A stretch of 64,000 nt of DNA from Akkermansiaceae bacterium UBA7890 (GTDB taxonomy: Bacteria; Verrucomicrobiota; Verrucomicrobiia; Verrucomicrobiales; Akkermansiaceae): positions 682-64,681 of the forward strand of contig DLRK01000014.1 of the NCBI GenBank assembly GCA_002501065.1, given 5' to 3'. The notes beneath the pieces are model-generated. The model was not told the DNA's origin, searched no databases, and saw only the letters and a program-made list of their open reading frames with translations. The stretch's first letter is position 1; each line of letters starts with the position of its first letter. The position numbers and the translations under genes were made by a program. This document shows positions 8,116 through 16,658 of the stretch, one piece after another.

Positions 8116-9669
8116 ATGAAAGGTTTCCTGCCCCTGCTTTTTGCGATCTCCCTGCCGCTCTGTGCCGCCGATCGCCCGAACATCCTCCTGATCTTTACCG
8201 ACGATCACTGCGAACAGGCTCTCAGTGCCTACGATCCGGCGCGGATCACCACGCCCCACATGGACCGCATCGCCAAGGAGGGCATGCGTTTCAACCGTTG
8301 CTACGTGACCAACTCGATCTGCGGTCCGAGCCGGGCAGTGATTCTCACCGGTAAATACAGCCACCTGAACGGCTTCGTCCGCAACGGCAACACCTTCGAT
8401 GGATCGCAGCAGACCTTCCCAAAACTTCTTCAGAAGGTGGGCTATACAACCGCCATGCTGGGGAAATGGCATCTCAGGTCGACGCCCACCGGGTTTGACC
8501 ATTATGAAGTCCTGATCGGGCAGGGTCCCTACTACAACCCGACCATGAAGTACAGGCAGAAGGACGGGACGCCAGCCCAGCACAAGCATACCGGCTACAC
8601 CACGGATATCATCGTGGACCTCACCCTGGATTGGCTCAAGAAGACCCGGGACAAGAGCAAACCCTTCATGCTCATGACCCAGCACAAGGCCCCGCACCGC
8701 AACTGGCAACCGGGTCCGAAGTACCTCAACTGGCTTGACGGCAAGACCATCCCGGAGCCGGAGACCCTCTGGGATGACTACAAGGGGCGGACTTCGGCCG
8801 CCTCCGGGCAGACCATGACAATCCGGAAGCATCTCAATGCCAACGACCTCAAGCTGGGACCGCCCCGCGGCCTCAATCCCGAACAGGCCGCGAAGTGGAA
8901 TGCGGCATATGGTCCCCGAAATGAGGCCTTCAGGAAGGCCGAACCGGACATGAGCGAGAAGGAGATCATCCAGTGGAAATACCAGCGCTACGTGAAGGAC
9001 TACCTCCGCTGCGTAAAGTCGGTGGACGACGGGATCGGTCGAATCCTTGATTACCTGGAAGAAAGTGGACTGGCAAAAAATACAATCGTGATCTACTCCT
9101 CGGACCAGGGATGGTACCTCGGGGAACACGGCTGGTTCGACAAGCGCTGGATGTACGAGGAGTCACTCAAGACACCCCTCCTCGTCCGGTGGCCGGGAGT
9201 GGCCAAGGCGGGTTCCGTCAACAATGACATCGTCTCGAACCTCGACTTCGCGGAAACCTTTCTTGACGCTGCGGGAGCAGGGGTTCCAGAGGACATGCAG
9301 GGCCGCAGTCTCGTGCCCGTCCTCAAGGGGGAAACTCCGGATGACTGGCGCAAGTCATTCTACTACCACTATTACGAGTATCCCGGGGCGCACAGTGTGG
9401 CGCGGCACTTCGGGGTGACCACCGGAGAGCACAAGCTCATTCACTTCTACCACAAGGATGAGTGGGAGCTCTTTGACCTGAAAAAGGATCCGGAAGAACT
9501 CAAGAGTGTCTATGGGGATTCGAGCTATTCCGATATCGAGGCGAACTTGAAGAAGGAGCTGAAGCGTCTTCGCACGAATTACAAGCTTCCCGAGCCGGAG
9601 GAGCCCTCCGGACCGCGGCGGCCCCGGAAGGACAACAGGAACAGGAAGTCGAAGCCGGCTGCCGGTTGA
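8116..9669 (+). CDS. Secreted type I sulfatase (Cys-type, formylglycine-dependent)
   Basis: A 517-residue exported sulfatase. The ATG at 8116 is chosen because it opens a signal peptide (MKGFLPLLFAISLPLCAA) directly before the metal-binding PNILLIFTDDH block. The formylglycine motif is CGPSR at residues 69-73, so activation needs a formylglycine-generating enzyme. GKWHLR, YSSDQGWYLGEHGWFDKR and the C-terminal ELFDLKKDPEELK segment are all standard for S1 sulfatases. The substrate is probably a sulfated polysaccharide or glycosaminoglycan. Its place after a sialidase operon fits degradation of host or algal sulfated, decorated glycans. The stop codon is followed by a hairpin separating it from the convergent KAS gene. 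Confidence 0.92.
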   Translation: MKGFLPLLFAISLPLCAADRPNILLIFTDDHCEQALSAYDPARITTPHMDRIAKEGMRFNRCYVTNSICGPSRAVILTGKYSHLNGFVRNGNTFDGSQQTFPKLLQKVGYTTAMLGKWHLRSTPTGFDHYEVLIGQGPYYNPTMKYRQKDGTPAQHKHTGYTTDIIVDLTLDWLKKTRDKSKPFMLMTQHKAPHRNWQPGPKYLNWLDGKTIPEPETLWDDYKGRTSAASGQTMTIRKHLNANDLKLGPPRGLNPEQAAKWNAAYGPRNEAFRKAEPDMSEKEIIQWKYQRYVKDYLRCVKSVDDGIGRILDYLEESGLAKNTIVIYSSDQGWYLGEHGWFDKRWMYEESLKTPLLVRWPGVAKAGSVNNDIVSNLDFAETFLDAAGAGVPEDMQGRSLVPVLKGETPDDWRKSFYYHYYEYPGAHSVARHFGVTTGEHKLIHFYHKDEWELFDLKKDPEELKSVYGDSSYSDIEANLKKELKRLRTNYKLPEPEEPSGPRRPRKDNRNRKSKPAAG

Positions 9670-9682
9670 TGGTGCGGGGACA

Positions 9683-9709
9683 ATGGCAGGAAAGATGACC
9701 TCCTGCCAT
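9683..9709. terminator. Hairpin between convergent sulfatase and ketoacyl-synthase genes
   Basis: A perfect 9-bp inverted repeat (9683-9691 with 9701-9709, 9-base loop) sits in the 57-bp gap between two convergent genes. Neither side has a strong T run, so it is a weak or Rho-assisted terminator candidate at best; position is the main support. Confidence 0.4.
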
Positions 9710-9726
9710 GGGGAAGGCCCGGAACC

Positions 9727-10947
9727 TCAATCCACAAACTTCTTCAGGGCCACCACGCAGTTCAGGCCGCCGAAGGCGAAGGCATTGCTGAGGACGGCGC
9801 CTACTTCGCGCTCCCTGGACTGGTTGGGGGTGACATCGAGATTACATTCCGGATCCGGAGTCTCGTAATTGATGGTGGGCGGAATGAGGTTGTCCTGGAG
9901 TGCCCCGAGACAGGCAATCATCTCGATAGCGCCGGCGCCGCCCAGGGCGTGACCATGCATGGACTTGGTGGAAGAGATCGACAACCGGTCGGCGTGTTCA
10001 CCAAAAACGCGGCGGATGACGGTGCTCTCGATGACGTCGTTGGCCTTGGTGCCGGTACCGTGGGCGTTGAGGTAGTCGACGTCCTCGGGATTGAGTCGTG
10101 CGTTCGCGAGACAATTGCGGAGGGCCCGCTCCGGCCCTTCGGGAGTGGGAATGACCAGGTTGCCGGCATCAGCTGAGGCCCCGGCCCCGGCGAACTCGGC
10201 GTAAATGGTAGCCCCGCGTGCCCTGGCGTGTTCCAGCGTCTCGAGGACCACGGCGCCCGAGCCCTCTCCCAGCATCAGGCCCCGCCGGTTCAGGTCGAAG
10301 GGCGAGCAGCGCTCCGGGGCGACGATGCGAAGAGCTTCCCAGGCGCGGAGGATGCCGAACATGATGGGTGCTTCCGCCCCACCGGCAACCACCACCTCGG
10401 CCTCGCCGGAGCGGAGCAACTGCAGGCCGGAGCTGAAAGCGTGGTTGGATGAGGAACAGGCCGAAGTCACCCCGAAACTGGGACCCTTGAGACCGAGTTG
10501 CATGCTCACGTGACAGGCCGGTGCACTGGGCATGACGCGGGGAACATCGAAAATACGTGAGCGGCGCTTGCGTTCGACGAGTGAACGGACATACCCCTCC
10601 TCCGTTGCCTCCCAGCCGCAGTTACCGACCCCGATCACCGCACTTGCCCGGGGAGCGAGTTCCTCGGTGATTTCGAGCCCGGAGTGGTCGAGAGCCTCCC
10701 GGGCTGCACCGATGGCGAGCAGGCTGAAGCGATCGTATTGCCGCATGAGCCTGGGCTCGAACATCTCGCTGAGGTCCCGCTGGACCTGGCCGGCCCTCTT
10801 GATGCTCACCTCACCGAGTTCGGAGGGCGGAATGGGAGTGATGGCATTCCTGCCTGCCACCATTCCGTCCCAGGTTTCGGGTGCGGTGTCTCCGAGTGGG
10901 GTGAGGCAGCCGTAGCCTGTGATGACGGCGCGTGGAACGGACATCAT
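9727..10947 (-). CDS. Beta-ketoacyl-ACP synthase (KAS II / FabF-NodE type)
   Basis: A 406-residue condensing enzyme that extends acyl chains on an acyl carrier protein. The thiolase fold starts with RAVITGYGCLTPLG; the nucleophile Cys164 lies in TSACSSSNHA, and the two catalytic histidines are H296 (NAHGTGTKAND) and H333 (STKSMHGHALGG). This full Cys-His-His set argues for an active elongating KAS and not a chain-length factor. Its start overlaps the ACP stop (ATGA), so the two are translationally coupled. A KAS fused in expression to its own ACP, away from the fab genes, suggests a special lipid, as in the NodE/NodF pair, but the product cannot be named. A second ATG directly follows the first. 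Confidence 0.9.
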   Translation of the reverse strand: MMSVPRAVITGYGCLTPLGDTAPETWDGMVAGRNAITPIPPSELGEVSIKRAGQVQRDLSEMFEPRLMRQYDRFSLLAIGAAREALDHSGLEITEELAPRASAVIGVGNCGWEATEEGYVRSLVERKRRSRIFDVPRVMPSAPACHVSMQLGLKGPSFGVTSACSSSNHAFSSGLQLLRSGEAEVVVAGGAEAPIMFGILRAWEALRIVAPERCSPFDLNRRGLMLGEGSGAVVLETLEHARARGATIYAEFAGAGASADAGNLVIPTPEGPERALRNCLANARLNPEDVDYLNAHGTGTKANDVIESTVIRRVFGEHADRLSISSTKSMHGHALGGAGAIEMIACLGALQDNLIPPTINYETPDPECNLDVTPNQSREREVGAVLSNAFAFGGLNCVVALKKFVD

Positions 10948-11213
10948 TCAGCCTTCCGACCGAGTCCGTGTTTCCTGCCCAGTTCGAGTAAATCGCCCAC
11001 GGTCTGGAGGGTGTCCCGGGCCTCGACCGCATCCACGTCAATATGCAGGTCATACTCCTCTTCGATGGCCATCAGGATCTCGACCAATTCGAGGGAAGAG
11101 ATATCGAGCGACTCGAGGGTCGTTCCCTCTGATATTTCCTTCACTCGTTCTTCAGGAAGGTTGAGACTCCTGATGATGATTTTGGACAGTTCCGGGAGCA
11201 GGTTATCGGACAT
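10944..11213 (-). CDS. Dedicated acyl carrier protein
   Basis: An 89-residue acidic helical protein with the ACP helix II signature LDISSLELVEILMAIEEEYD. By alignment to the usual DSL motif, Ser40 is the phosphopantetheine site, and the normally conserved Asp before it is Ser39 here. Loss of that Asp is seen in specialised carrier proteins and may tune recognition by partner enzymes. It overlaps the ketoacyl synthase gene by 4 bases, so the synthase is its likely partner. Gene order (ACP first, KAS second) recalls nodFE. It is divergent from the clan CD peptidase gene; the 275-bp gap between them shows no gene. Confidence 0.88.
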   Translation of the reverse strand: MSDNLLPELSKIIIRSLNLPEERVKEISEGTTLESLDISSLELVEILMAIEEEYDLHIDVDAVEARDTLQTVGDLLELGRKHGLGRKAE

Positions 11214-11488
11214 CAGGAGGAAAACAGCTTAATGCTGCCGGGAGGGTTTGGTCCAGCGGTATCCCCGTCCGGAATGGTTTTATGTTGACCATGGGTTCGG
11301 AGCCTGTGCCCGAGGATGGGATGGTAATCGTAGCGCCTGTGGACCGGCGGAAGGGACTTGTCCACAATCCAGGCAATGCCCGTGCTTGGATTGTGGTGGG
11401 GTTGCGGGGCAGAATCTTTCCGGGAAGCCTTCCGGGTTTCTCCCAATCCAGGTGCAAGGAAGTTTGCGCCGCGCTACGTAGATTGATC

Positions 11489-12994
11489 ATGCGTTCACAC
11501 CTCCTTCTCTTCCCAACCGCCCTTGTTCTCCTGTCTGGTGCTCTTGGCGCCCGCGACCACGTTCTCACCATCGGGGGCGGGTATTCTCCGGCCGGCAACC
11601 AGGTTTCGCTGGAGCGCAACGTGCTCTTCTTCGAGAAGTTGCGTTCCGAGAAGCTGCCGGACGGGACCCCGCACGACCTCTACTTTGCGGACGGGACTTC
11701 GCCCCACCCCGATCTCCAGTTTCGACCTGAGGGGGGAGAGGTGCCCCGGGCCCATCTCTTCATGGCCGGTCTCTTCGGGTCGGAGAAGAACCTCGCCAAC
11801 CACTATCGCAACAACGTGTTGGAGGGAGTGCGGGATATTTCCAGTCCGGCGGCCCTTGAGAAATGGTTCCAGGAGGAAGGGCCCAAGCTGGCGGCGGGTG
11901 ATCGGCTGGTTCTCTATGTGACGGCTCACGGGGGGCGCAGCGGAAGCAAGGGCAACAAGTATAACACGAAGATCTGGATGTGGGATCGCAAGACCTTGGA
12001 GGCTTCCCGGCTGGCGAGCCTGCTTGCCGACCTGCCGGAGGGAGTGAAGGTCATGACGGTGATGGTCCAGTGTTTCTCCGGGGGATTCTCCCATCTCATC
12101 TTCAAGGAAAACAACCAGAAGAAGGAGGGCGCCAACCGGAGCATCTGCGGGTTCTATGCAACCGTGTGCGACCGGGAGGCGGCCGGGTGCACTCCGGATG
12201 TCAATGAGGCGAACTACGATGAGTTCAGCAGCCACTTCTGGGCCGCGCTGCGTGGCAGGACGCGCATGGAAAAGGAGATCACCGACTGCGATTACGACGG
12301 AGACGGGAGGGTGTCCTTTGAAGAGGCGCACACCTACGCGATTCTGACCTCGCGCAACATCGATATCCCGGTCAGGACCAGTGGCGCCTTCCTGCGGGTT
12401 CACAGCCGCCTGCGTTCGGAGAAGAAGGAGGATCGCGAACTTCTTGGACGGGAAACTCCTTATGCTGAAATTCTGGAGCGCGCCGGGCCGGTGGACAAGG
12501 CGGTGCTGGAGGGACTTTCCGCCCGCCTTGAACTGGAAGGGGAGAAGCGCGGAACACTCGCGCATGAGAAGGCTTCCAAGCTCGGCAAGGAGATCCAGAA
12601 AGTGGAGGGGGAGAAGAAGGAACAGAAGAAGAAGCTGGATGGCGCGCGAACCGCCATCGGGCGGGCGATACGCTACCGCTGGCCTGATCTCGAGAACAGG
12701 CATAGTCCGGGTGCGGTGCGCCTGCTCAGTGAGGAGAAGCTGCAGGCCGCCTTCGTGGGCGCGGTGGAAGAGCATCCCAGGTTTGCTGAATGGTCCAAGC
12801 TGAAGCAGGAGCGGGGGAAGCTGGAGGATCGCGAGCTGGAGCTTTCGCGCGATTACGCCAGCTGGCGGCGCTTCGTGCGGGCCTTTGAGAACGTGGCCTA
12901 TGCCACCAACCTGGAGAAGGTGGCCGGGGAGGATGTGGTGCAGGCCTACCAGCGTCTGCTGGAGGCGGAGCGGGAGGGGTTTTCCGGCAATTAG
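11489..12994 (+). CDS. Secreted clan CD cysteine peptidase (C13/caspase-like) with EF-hand loop
   Basis: The ATG at 11489 gives a 501-residue protein with a signal peptide (MRSHLLLFPTALVLLSGALG); the open frame runs further upstream without family features. The catalytic pair of a caspase/legumain-type fold is visible as LYVTAHGGRSG (His) and VMVQCFSGGF (Cys). Further on, DYDGDGRVSFEEA is a complete EF-hand calcium loop. The last 150 residues are rich in Lys and Glu (HEKASKLGKEIQKVEGEKK) and probably form a coiled coil. A calcium-dependent exported peptidase is the inference; the target is unknown. Its stop codon overlaps the convergent senA stop (12991-12994), so the two transcripts meet without a terminator. 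Confidence 0.72.
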   Translation: MRSHLLLFPTALVLLSGALGARDHVLTIGGGYSPAGNQVSLERNVLFFEKLRSEKLPDGTPHDLYFADGTSPHPDLQFRPEGGEVPRAHLFMAGLFGSEKNLANHYRNNVLEGVRDISSPAALEKWFQEEGPKLAAGDRLVLYVTAHGGRSGSKGNKYNTKIWMWDRKTLEASRLASLLADLPEGVKVMTVMVQCFSGGFSHLIFKENNQKKEGANRSICGFYATVCDREAAGCTPDVNEANYDEFSSHFWAALRGRTRMEKEITDCDYDGDGRVSFEEAHTYAILTSRNIDIPVRTSGAFLRVHSRLRSEKKEDRELLGRETPYAEILERAGPVDKAVLEGLSARLELEGEKRGTLAHEKASKLGKEIQKVEGEKKEQKKKLDGARTAIGRAIRYRWPDLENRHSPGAVRLLSEEKLQAAFVGAVEEHPRFAEWSKLKQERGKLEDRELELSRDYASWRRFVRAFENVAYATNLEKVAGEDVVQAYQRLLEAEREGFSGN

Positions 12995-14280
12995 GGGGAG
13001 GACCTTGCGCAGCTGCGGAAGGCGGTGAAGACGTCGCGCCGTCCTGGCAGGTAGGCCTGGCGGTAGGTGTTGCGGATGAGGCAGGACGAGGTGGCACAGG
13101 ATCCGCCTCTGGTGGTCTTGTGGTCGCCGAACTGGAGAGTCGACATGTAGGGATACATATCCACCTCGAAGCCGGCGTAGGGCAGGTATTGATTGCTGGT
13201 CCACTCCCAGGCCGTCCCCACCATCTGCAGGCAGCCGCATTCCGAGGCGCCCTCCGGGAGGGCATACACCGGACCGGCACCCATCTGCCCCCCATCGAGG
13301 TCGGCCTTGCCCGCATCCATGGACTCCCCCCACGGAAAAAGCCTTCCCTCAGTCCCCCGGGCTGCGGCTTCCCACTCGTACTCGGTTGGCAGCCGGCGCC
13401 CTGCCCAGAGGCACCACGCCTCTGCTTCCCAGTAACTGAGATGGATGGCCGGGGCCTCGAGGGGCAGGTCGATCCATTGGTCGAAGCGTCGAAGCTGCCA
13501 CCGGTCGTCTGCCTCCCTCCAGAAGAGGGGGCATGATGCCTGTTCTTCCCGGAGCCACCACTTGCCTCCGTAACTCCACAGTTCGGGGCGCTGGTATCCG
13601 TTGTCCTCTACGAAGGCGAGAAAGTCACGATTGGAGACCAGGGTCCTGGAGATGGCAAAGGGTTCCAGCTCGATCTCGAACCCGGGCCGTTCGTTGTCGA
13701 AGCTGAACTCACTGGTTGCGGACCCGGGAGAGCCGGCCGGCATCCCGATCGGGTAAATGCCGCCCTCGAGCTCTGCGTCTCCGCCGCTCTCCGGGGCGGG
13801 AGGTGCCGGTTCGACGGGACAAACGGAGGAGGGAGCGGGATAGCCGAGGGTCTGACGAGCCCAGATGAGGGACTCGATGTGCATGTTCTGGTGCGCGATG
13901 CAGTAGTGGCACAGGTAGTGCTCCCGGGGTTCGAGGGATTCCGCCTCGAGCCGTCCGCGCACCTCATCGAGGACGCGCTGGTAGTAGTCCTGCGTGGCAG
14001 CGCGGCCGGGGATGACCTCCTTCTGCCAGCGGTTGCGATGCTGGATCTCGAAGGAGTCCCAGATCTCATCGTATCCCGGCATGCGGGGGGCGGCCCGGCC
14101 CAGTTCGCGCAGGAGGAAGTACTCGTAGAAGAAGGCGGAGTGCCCGAGTTCCCAGATGGGCGGGTTGATTCCGCGGTGATAGGGGACATCCAGTTGCTCT
14201 TCGCTCAGGTCGTCGAGGAGGGCGCGGGTCCGGCGATCGGTGTTGTCCAGTTCGCTACGGAGTTCTTTCCTGGTCTTCAT
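12991..14280 (-). CDS. senA: Selenoneine synthase SenA (EgtB-like DinB plus FGE-sulfatase domains)
   Basis: A 429-residue nonheme-iron enzyme of the EgtB family. The N-terminal DinB-like domain carries the iron motif HQNMHIE at residues 130-136 (His-x3-His-x-Glu) and an earlier His47 in WELGHSAFF. The C-terminal formylglycine-generating-enzyme-like domain runs from about 190 to the end (GRRLPTEYEWEAAARG, MVGTAWEWTSN). EgtB and SenA are close relatives: EgtB joins cysteine-type sulfur to hercynine, while SenA uses a selenosugar. The call of SenA rests on the ATGA overlap with a SenB-type glycosyltransferase. No EgtD methyltransferase is next to it, so hercynine must come from elsewhere. If the neighbour were misidentified, EgtB would be the fallback. 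Confidence 0.8.
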   Translation of the reverse strand: MKTRKELRSELDNTDRRTRALLDDLSEEQLDVPYHRGINPPIWELGHSAFFYEYFLLRELGRAAPRMPGYDEIWDSFEIQHRNRWQKEVIPGRAATQDYYQRVLDEVRGRLEAESLEPREHYLCHYCIAHQNMHIESLIWARQTLGYPAPSSVCPVEPAPPAPESGGDAELEGGIYPIGMPAGSPGSATSEFSFDNERPGFEIELEPFAISRTLVSNRDFLAFVEDNGYQRPELWSYGGKWWLREEQASCPLFWREADDRWQLRRFDQWIDLPLEAPAIHLSYWEAEAWCLWAGRRLPTEYEWEAAARGTEGRLFPWGESMDAGKADLDGGQMGAGPVYALPEGASECGCLQMVGTAWEWTSNQYLPYAGFEVDMYPYMSTLQFGDHKTTRGGSCATSSCLIRNTYRQAYLPGRRDVFTAFRSCARSSP

Positions 14281-15245
14281 TGTCCGGCAGGGGGCTGGGG
14301 AAACAGTTCATGGAGAAGAGCGCTCCAGTTCTCCCGTTCCCGTGCTGCGCTGCACGCATCCAGATGACGTTGCGCGGCTTCCAGCAGTTCGGAGTGGAAG
14401 GAGGGATCGGATTCGCAGCGATGGAGCAGGGCCGTGAGTTCCCCGGTTTCGCCAAAGGTGAAGAGTCCGGGATAGTCGTCTCCCAGCAGGCTGGTGGTGG
14501 CATCATTCCGGCTGGCCACGATGGGAGTGTTGACTGCGATCGCTTCGCGGAGGACACAACCGCCTCCTTCCTGGGAGGAGGTGAGGGCGAGGAGGTCGCT
14601 GGAGGCAATGAGCCGGCCGGCGTCGTCCTGGCCCAGGCTTCCGAGCCACCGGTAGCGTGGATTGTCCTTCTCCTCGTGTTCAACCTCCTCGGCGAACTGT
14701 TCTTCCAGGATGGCCCCGGCGTGCAGAACCCGGAGCCTGGACCCGGGGGGAAGAAGCCGCGCGGCCCGGGCGGTGCGCATGGGATCCTTCACGGTCCGGA
14801 GATGACCCACCACACAGACCGTGAAGTCGTCCTTTGGATCCTCCTTCTCCCCGGGGGAGGGACGGGGAGAAGCGGAGAGGTGGATGATCCGGGCCTTGGA
14901 GCGGCAAGCGTCCGGGATGCGTGCCAGGGCCTTGCCCTGCAGGACCACGATGCGGTCAGCCATCTCCAGGGAGGCGAGCGAGGTTGGGGAGAGCTCCGGA
15001 TACAGGTCGGTCCCGGCGAGTGCAACGACGGTGCGGGCTTTCTCGTGGTTCGTGCGAAAGCGGGCCAGGGCCTCATGGCTCTTCTCGGCATGGAGGGCGA
15101 TGAGGAGATCGGCGGGACCGTCGTCCGTGCCCGTTGAGATCCGCACCTCGTGCCCGAGGGCCGAGAGTTCGGAGGCCCACCACTCGGTGGTGTGCGAGTT
15201 CCCGTTCGGCACGGAGGCGGACGGGGACACGATCAGGATCTCCAT
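14277..15245 (-). CDS. senB: Selenosugar synthase SenB (GT-B glycosyltransferase)
   Basis: A 322-residue GT-B protein. The N terminus (SPSASVPNGNSHTTEWWA) and ADLLIALHAEKS, VVALAGTDLYPEL and MADRIVVLQGKALARIP follow the SenB pattern closely; the C-terminal nucleotide-sugar site is SQEGGGCVLREAI. In the described selenoneine route SenB couples selenophosphate with a UDP-sugar to make a selenosugar that SenA then uses. The gene is first of the pair and its stop overlaps the senA start. The third gene of the route, senC/selD (selenophosphate synthase), is not in this window. Upstream lie the tRNA-Ala gene and 130 bases of gene-free DNA. Confidence 0.82.
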   Translation of the reverse strand: MEILIVSPSASVPNGNSHTTEWWASELSALGHEVRISTGTDDGPADLLIALHAEKSHEALARFRTNHEKARTVVALAGTDLYPELSPTSLASLEMADRIVVLQGKALARIPDACRSKARIIHLSASPRPSPGEKEDPKDDFTVCVVGHLRTVKDPMRTARAARLLPPGSRLRVLHAGAILEEQFAEEVEHEEKDNPRYRWLGSLGQDDAGRLIASSDLLALTSSQEGGGCVLREAIAVNTPIVASRNDATTSLLGDDYPGLFTFGETGELTALLHRCESDPSFHSELLEAAQRHLDACSAARERENWSALLHELFPQPPAGQ

Positions 15246-15380
15246 GGGGGAGAGATGGTAATGCCCCCGGGGAGGGAGGCAATGGCGGAGGGCGGTTGCC
15301 CGGCGGGGGGCAGAGCGCCCTCACCCCGTTCCTGACCTGGCGGGGACAGGTTGTTTTCCGCTGAAGGGCTGGAGGAAGAC

Positions 15381-15453
<73 letters not shown>

Positions 15454-15674
15454 GTGTCTTCGATCCAGTCTGCTTCGGACAGATCCGGGCAGCTTGGCGA
15501 CGCTAGGTCCGCCCCTGATCAGGATCAAGCCGCATTTCGGTGGTCCGGGGGCACGGATCAGGCAGGGGTCGGTTCAGCAAAACGAGGTGCCCGGGAGGGA
15601 TGTGGGTCGGAGAGATGATCATGGGGAGGTGGCATGATTGACGAGGAGAGAGGAATTGGTTTCGGTAGGGGGTC

Positions 15675-16643
15675 ATGACAACCCGCAACGCTGTTTTTCC
15701 TGTCCTTCTTTGTCTCCTGAGCGTGCCGCTTCCTGTCGCCGCGCAGCTGCAGGTGACCGAGACCGACAAGGCCATCACCATCACGCGGGGTGAGGTGATG
15801 GTATTGACCTATCACAAGGCGGAGGTGCCCCCGCCGAAGCAGGCCGATCCGATCTACAAGCGGAGCGGGTTCATCCATCCCCTCTGTGCCCCGAATGGCG
15901 AGCCGGTGACCGGGATTCATCCTGCCGATCATTATCACCACCTCGGGCTCTGGCATGCCTGGGTGAAGACCAAGCACGGGAAGGACACGCCCGATTTCTG
16001 GAACCTGCGGGGCAGGACGGGGCGGGTGCGCTATGTCAAGACGATCGAATTGCACAAGGGCTCGGACAGGGACCCGTCGGTTGGATTTATCGTGGAGCAG
16101 GAGCAGGTCGCCTACAAGGGGTCGGACCGGAAGGAAACAGTGGTCCTGAGGGAGCAGTTTGAGATCAGGGCGGAGTTCGTGAACGGCGAGAATCGGGTGG
16201 GCTACCGCGTCAAGCAGACCAACGTGAGCAGGGAGAGTCTGCTCCTCCCGGCCTATCGCTACGGGGGAGGACTCGCCTACCGTGCGCCTCATCACTGGGA
16301 CAAGACCAACAGCGACTATCTCACCTCGGAGGGACTGGACCGCACCAACAGTCATGCCACCCGGGCCAGGTGGGTGGCGATGTGGGGTGCAACCAGCAAG
16401 GGTCCGGCGACCCTGACCGTGATGATGCATCCGGAGAACCGGGACTTCCCCCAGCGCCTGCGGACCTGGCCCCCCAGTAGTCACAATGGTGCGATTTTCT
16501 TCAACGTGGTTCCGGCCCAGGAGAAGCCGTGGGAAATCAAGCCGGGAGAGCAAATCGTAGAGTCCTACCTGCTGACGGTGAGTAACGGGAAGCCCGACAA
16601 GGAGAGGATCGAAAAGGGGTGGAAGGCATGGGCAAAGAAATGA
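15675..16643 (+). CDS. Secreted DUF6807 / PmoA-like protein
   Basis: A 322-residue exported protein (signal peptide VFPVLLCLLSVPLPVAAQ). GFIHPLCAPNGEPVTGIHP, DHYHHLGLWHAW and the FWNLRGRTGRV block match the family often labelled 'PmoA family' or DUF6807, widespread in Planctomycetes and Verrucomicrobia. Despite the name there is no evidence it is part of methane monooxygenase. The conserved His and Trp residues suggest a sugar-binding or hydrolytic site, but no activity is known to me. The next gene starts 15 bases after its stop, so the two are likely co-transcribed. Confidence 0.8.
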   Translation: MTTRNAVFPVLLCLLSVPLPVAAQLQVTETDKAITITRGEVMVLTYHKAEVPPPKQADPIYKRSGFIHPLCAPNGEPVTGIHPADHYHHLGLWHAWVKTKHGKDTPDFWNLRGRTGRVRYVKTIELHKGSDRDPSVGFIVEQEQVAYKGSDRKETVVLREQFEIRAEFVNGENRVGYRVKQTNVSRESLLLPAYRYGGGLAYRAPHHWDKTNSDYLTSEGLDRTNSHATRARWVAMWGATSKGPATLTVMMHPENRDFPQRLRTWPPSSHNGAIFFNVVPAQEKPWEIKPGEQIVESYLLTVSNGKPDKERIEKGWKAWAKK

Positions 16644-16658
16644 GGCTTTGGTCCGGAT

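Noticed and set aside
12991..14280. EgtB (ergothioneine) as the primary call for the EgtB-like gene
   Set aside because: The overlapping neighbour is SenB-like and no egtD is adjacent, so SenA fits better; EgtB is kept as the fallback.
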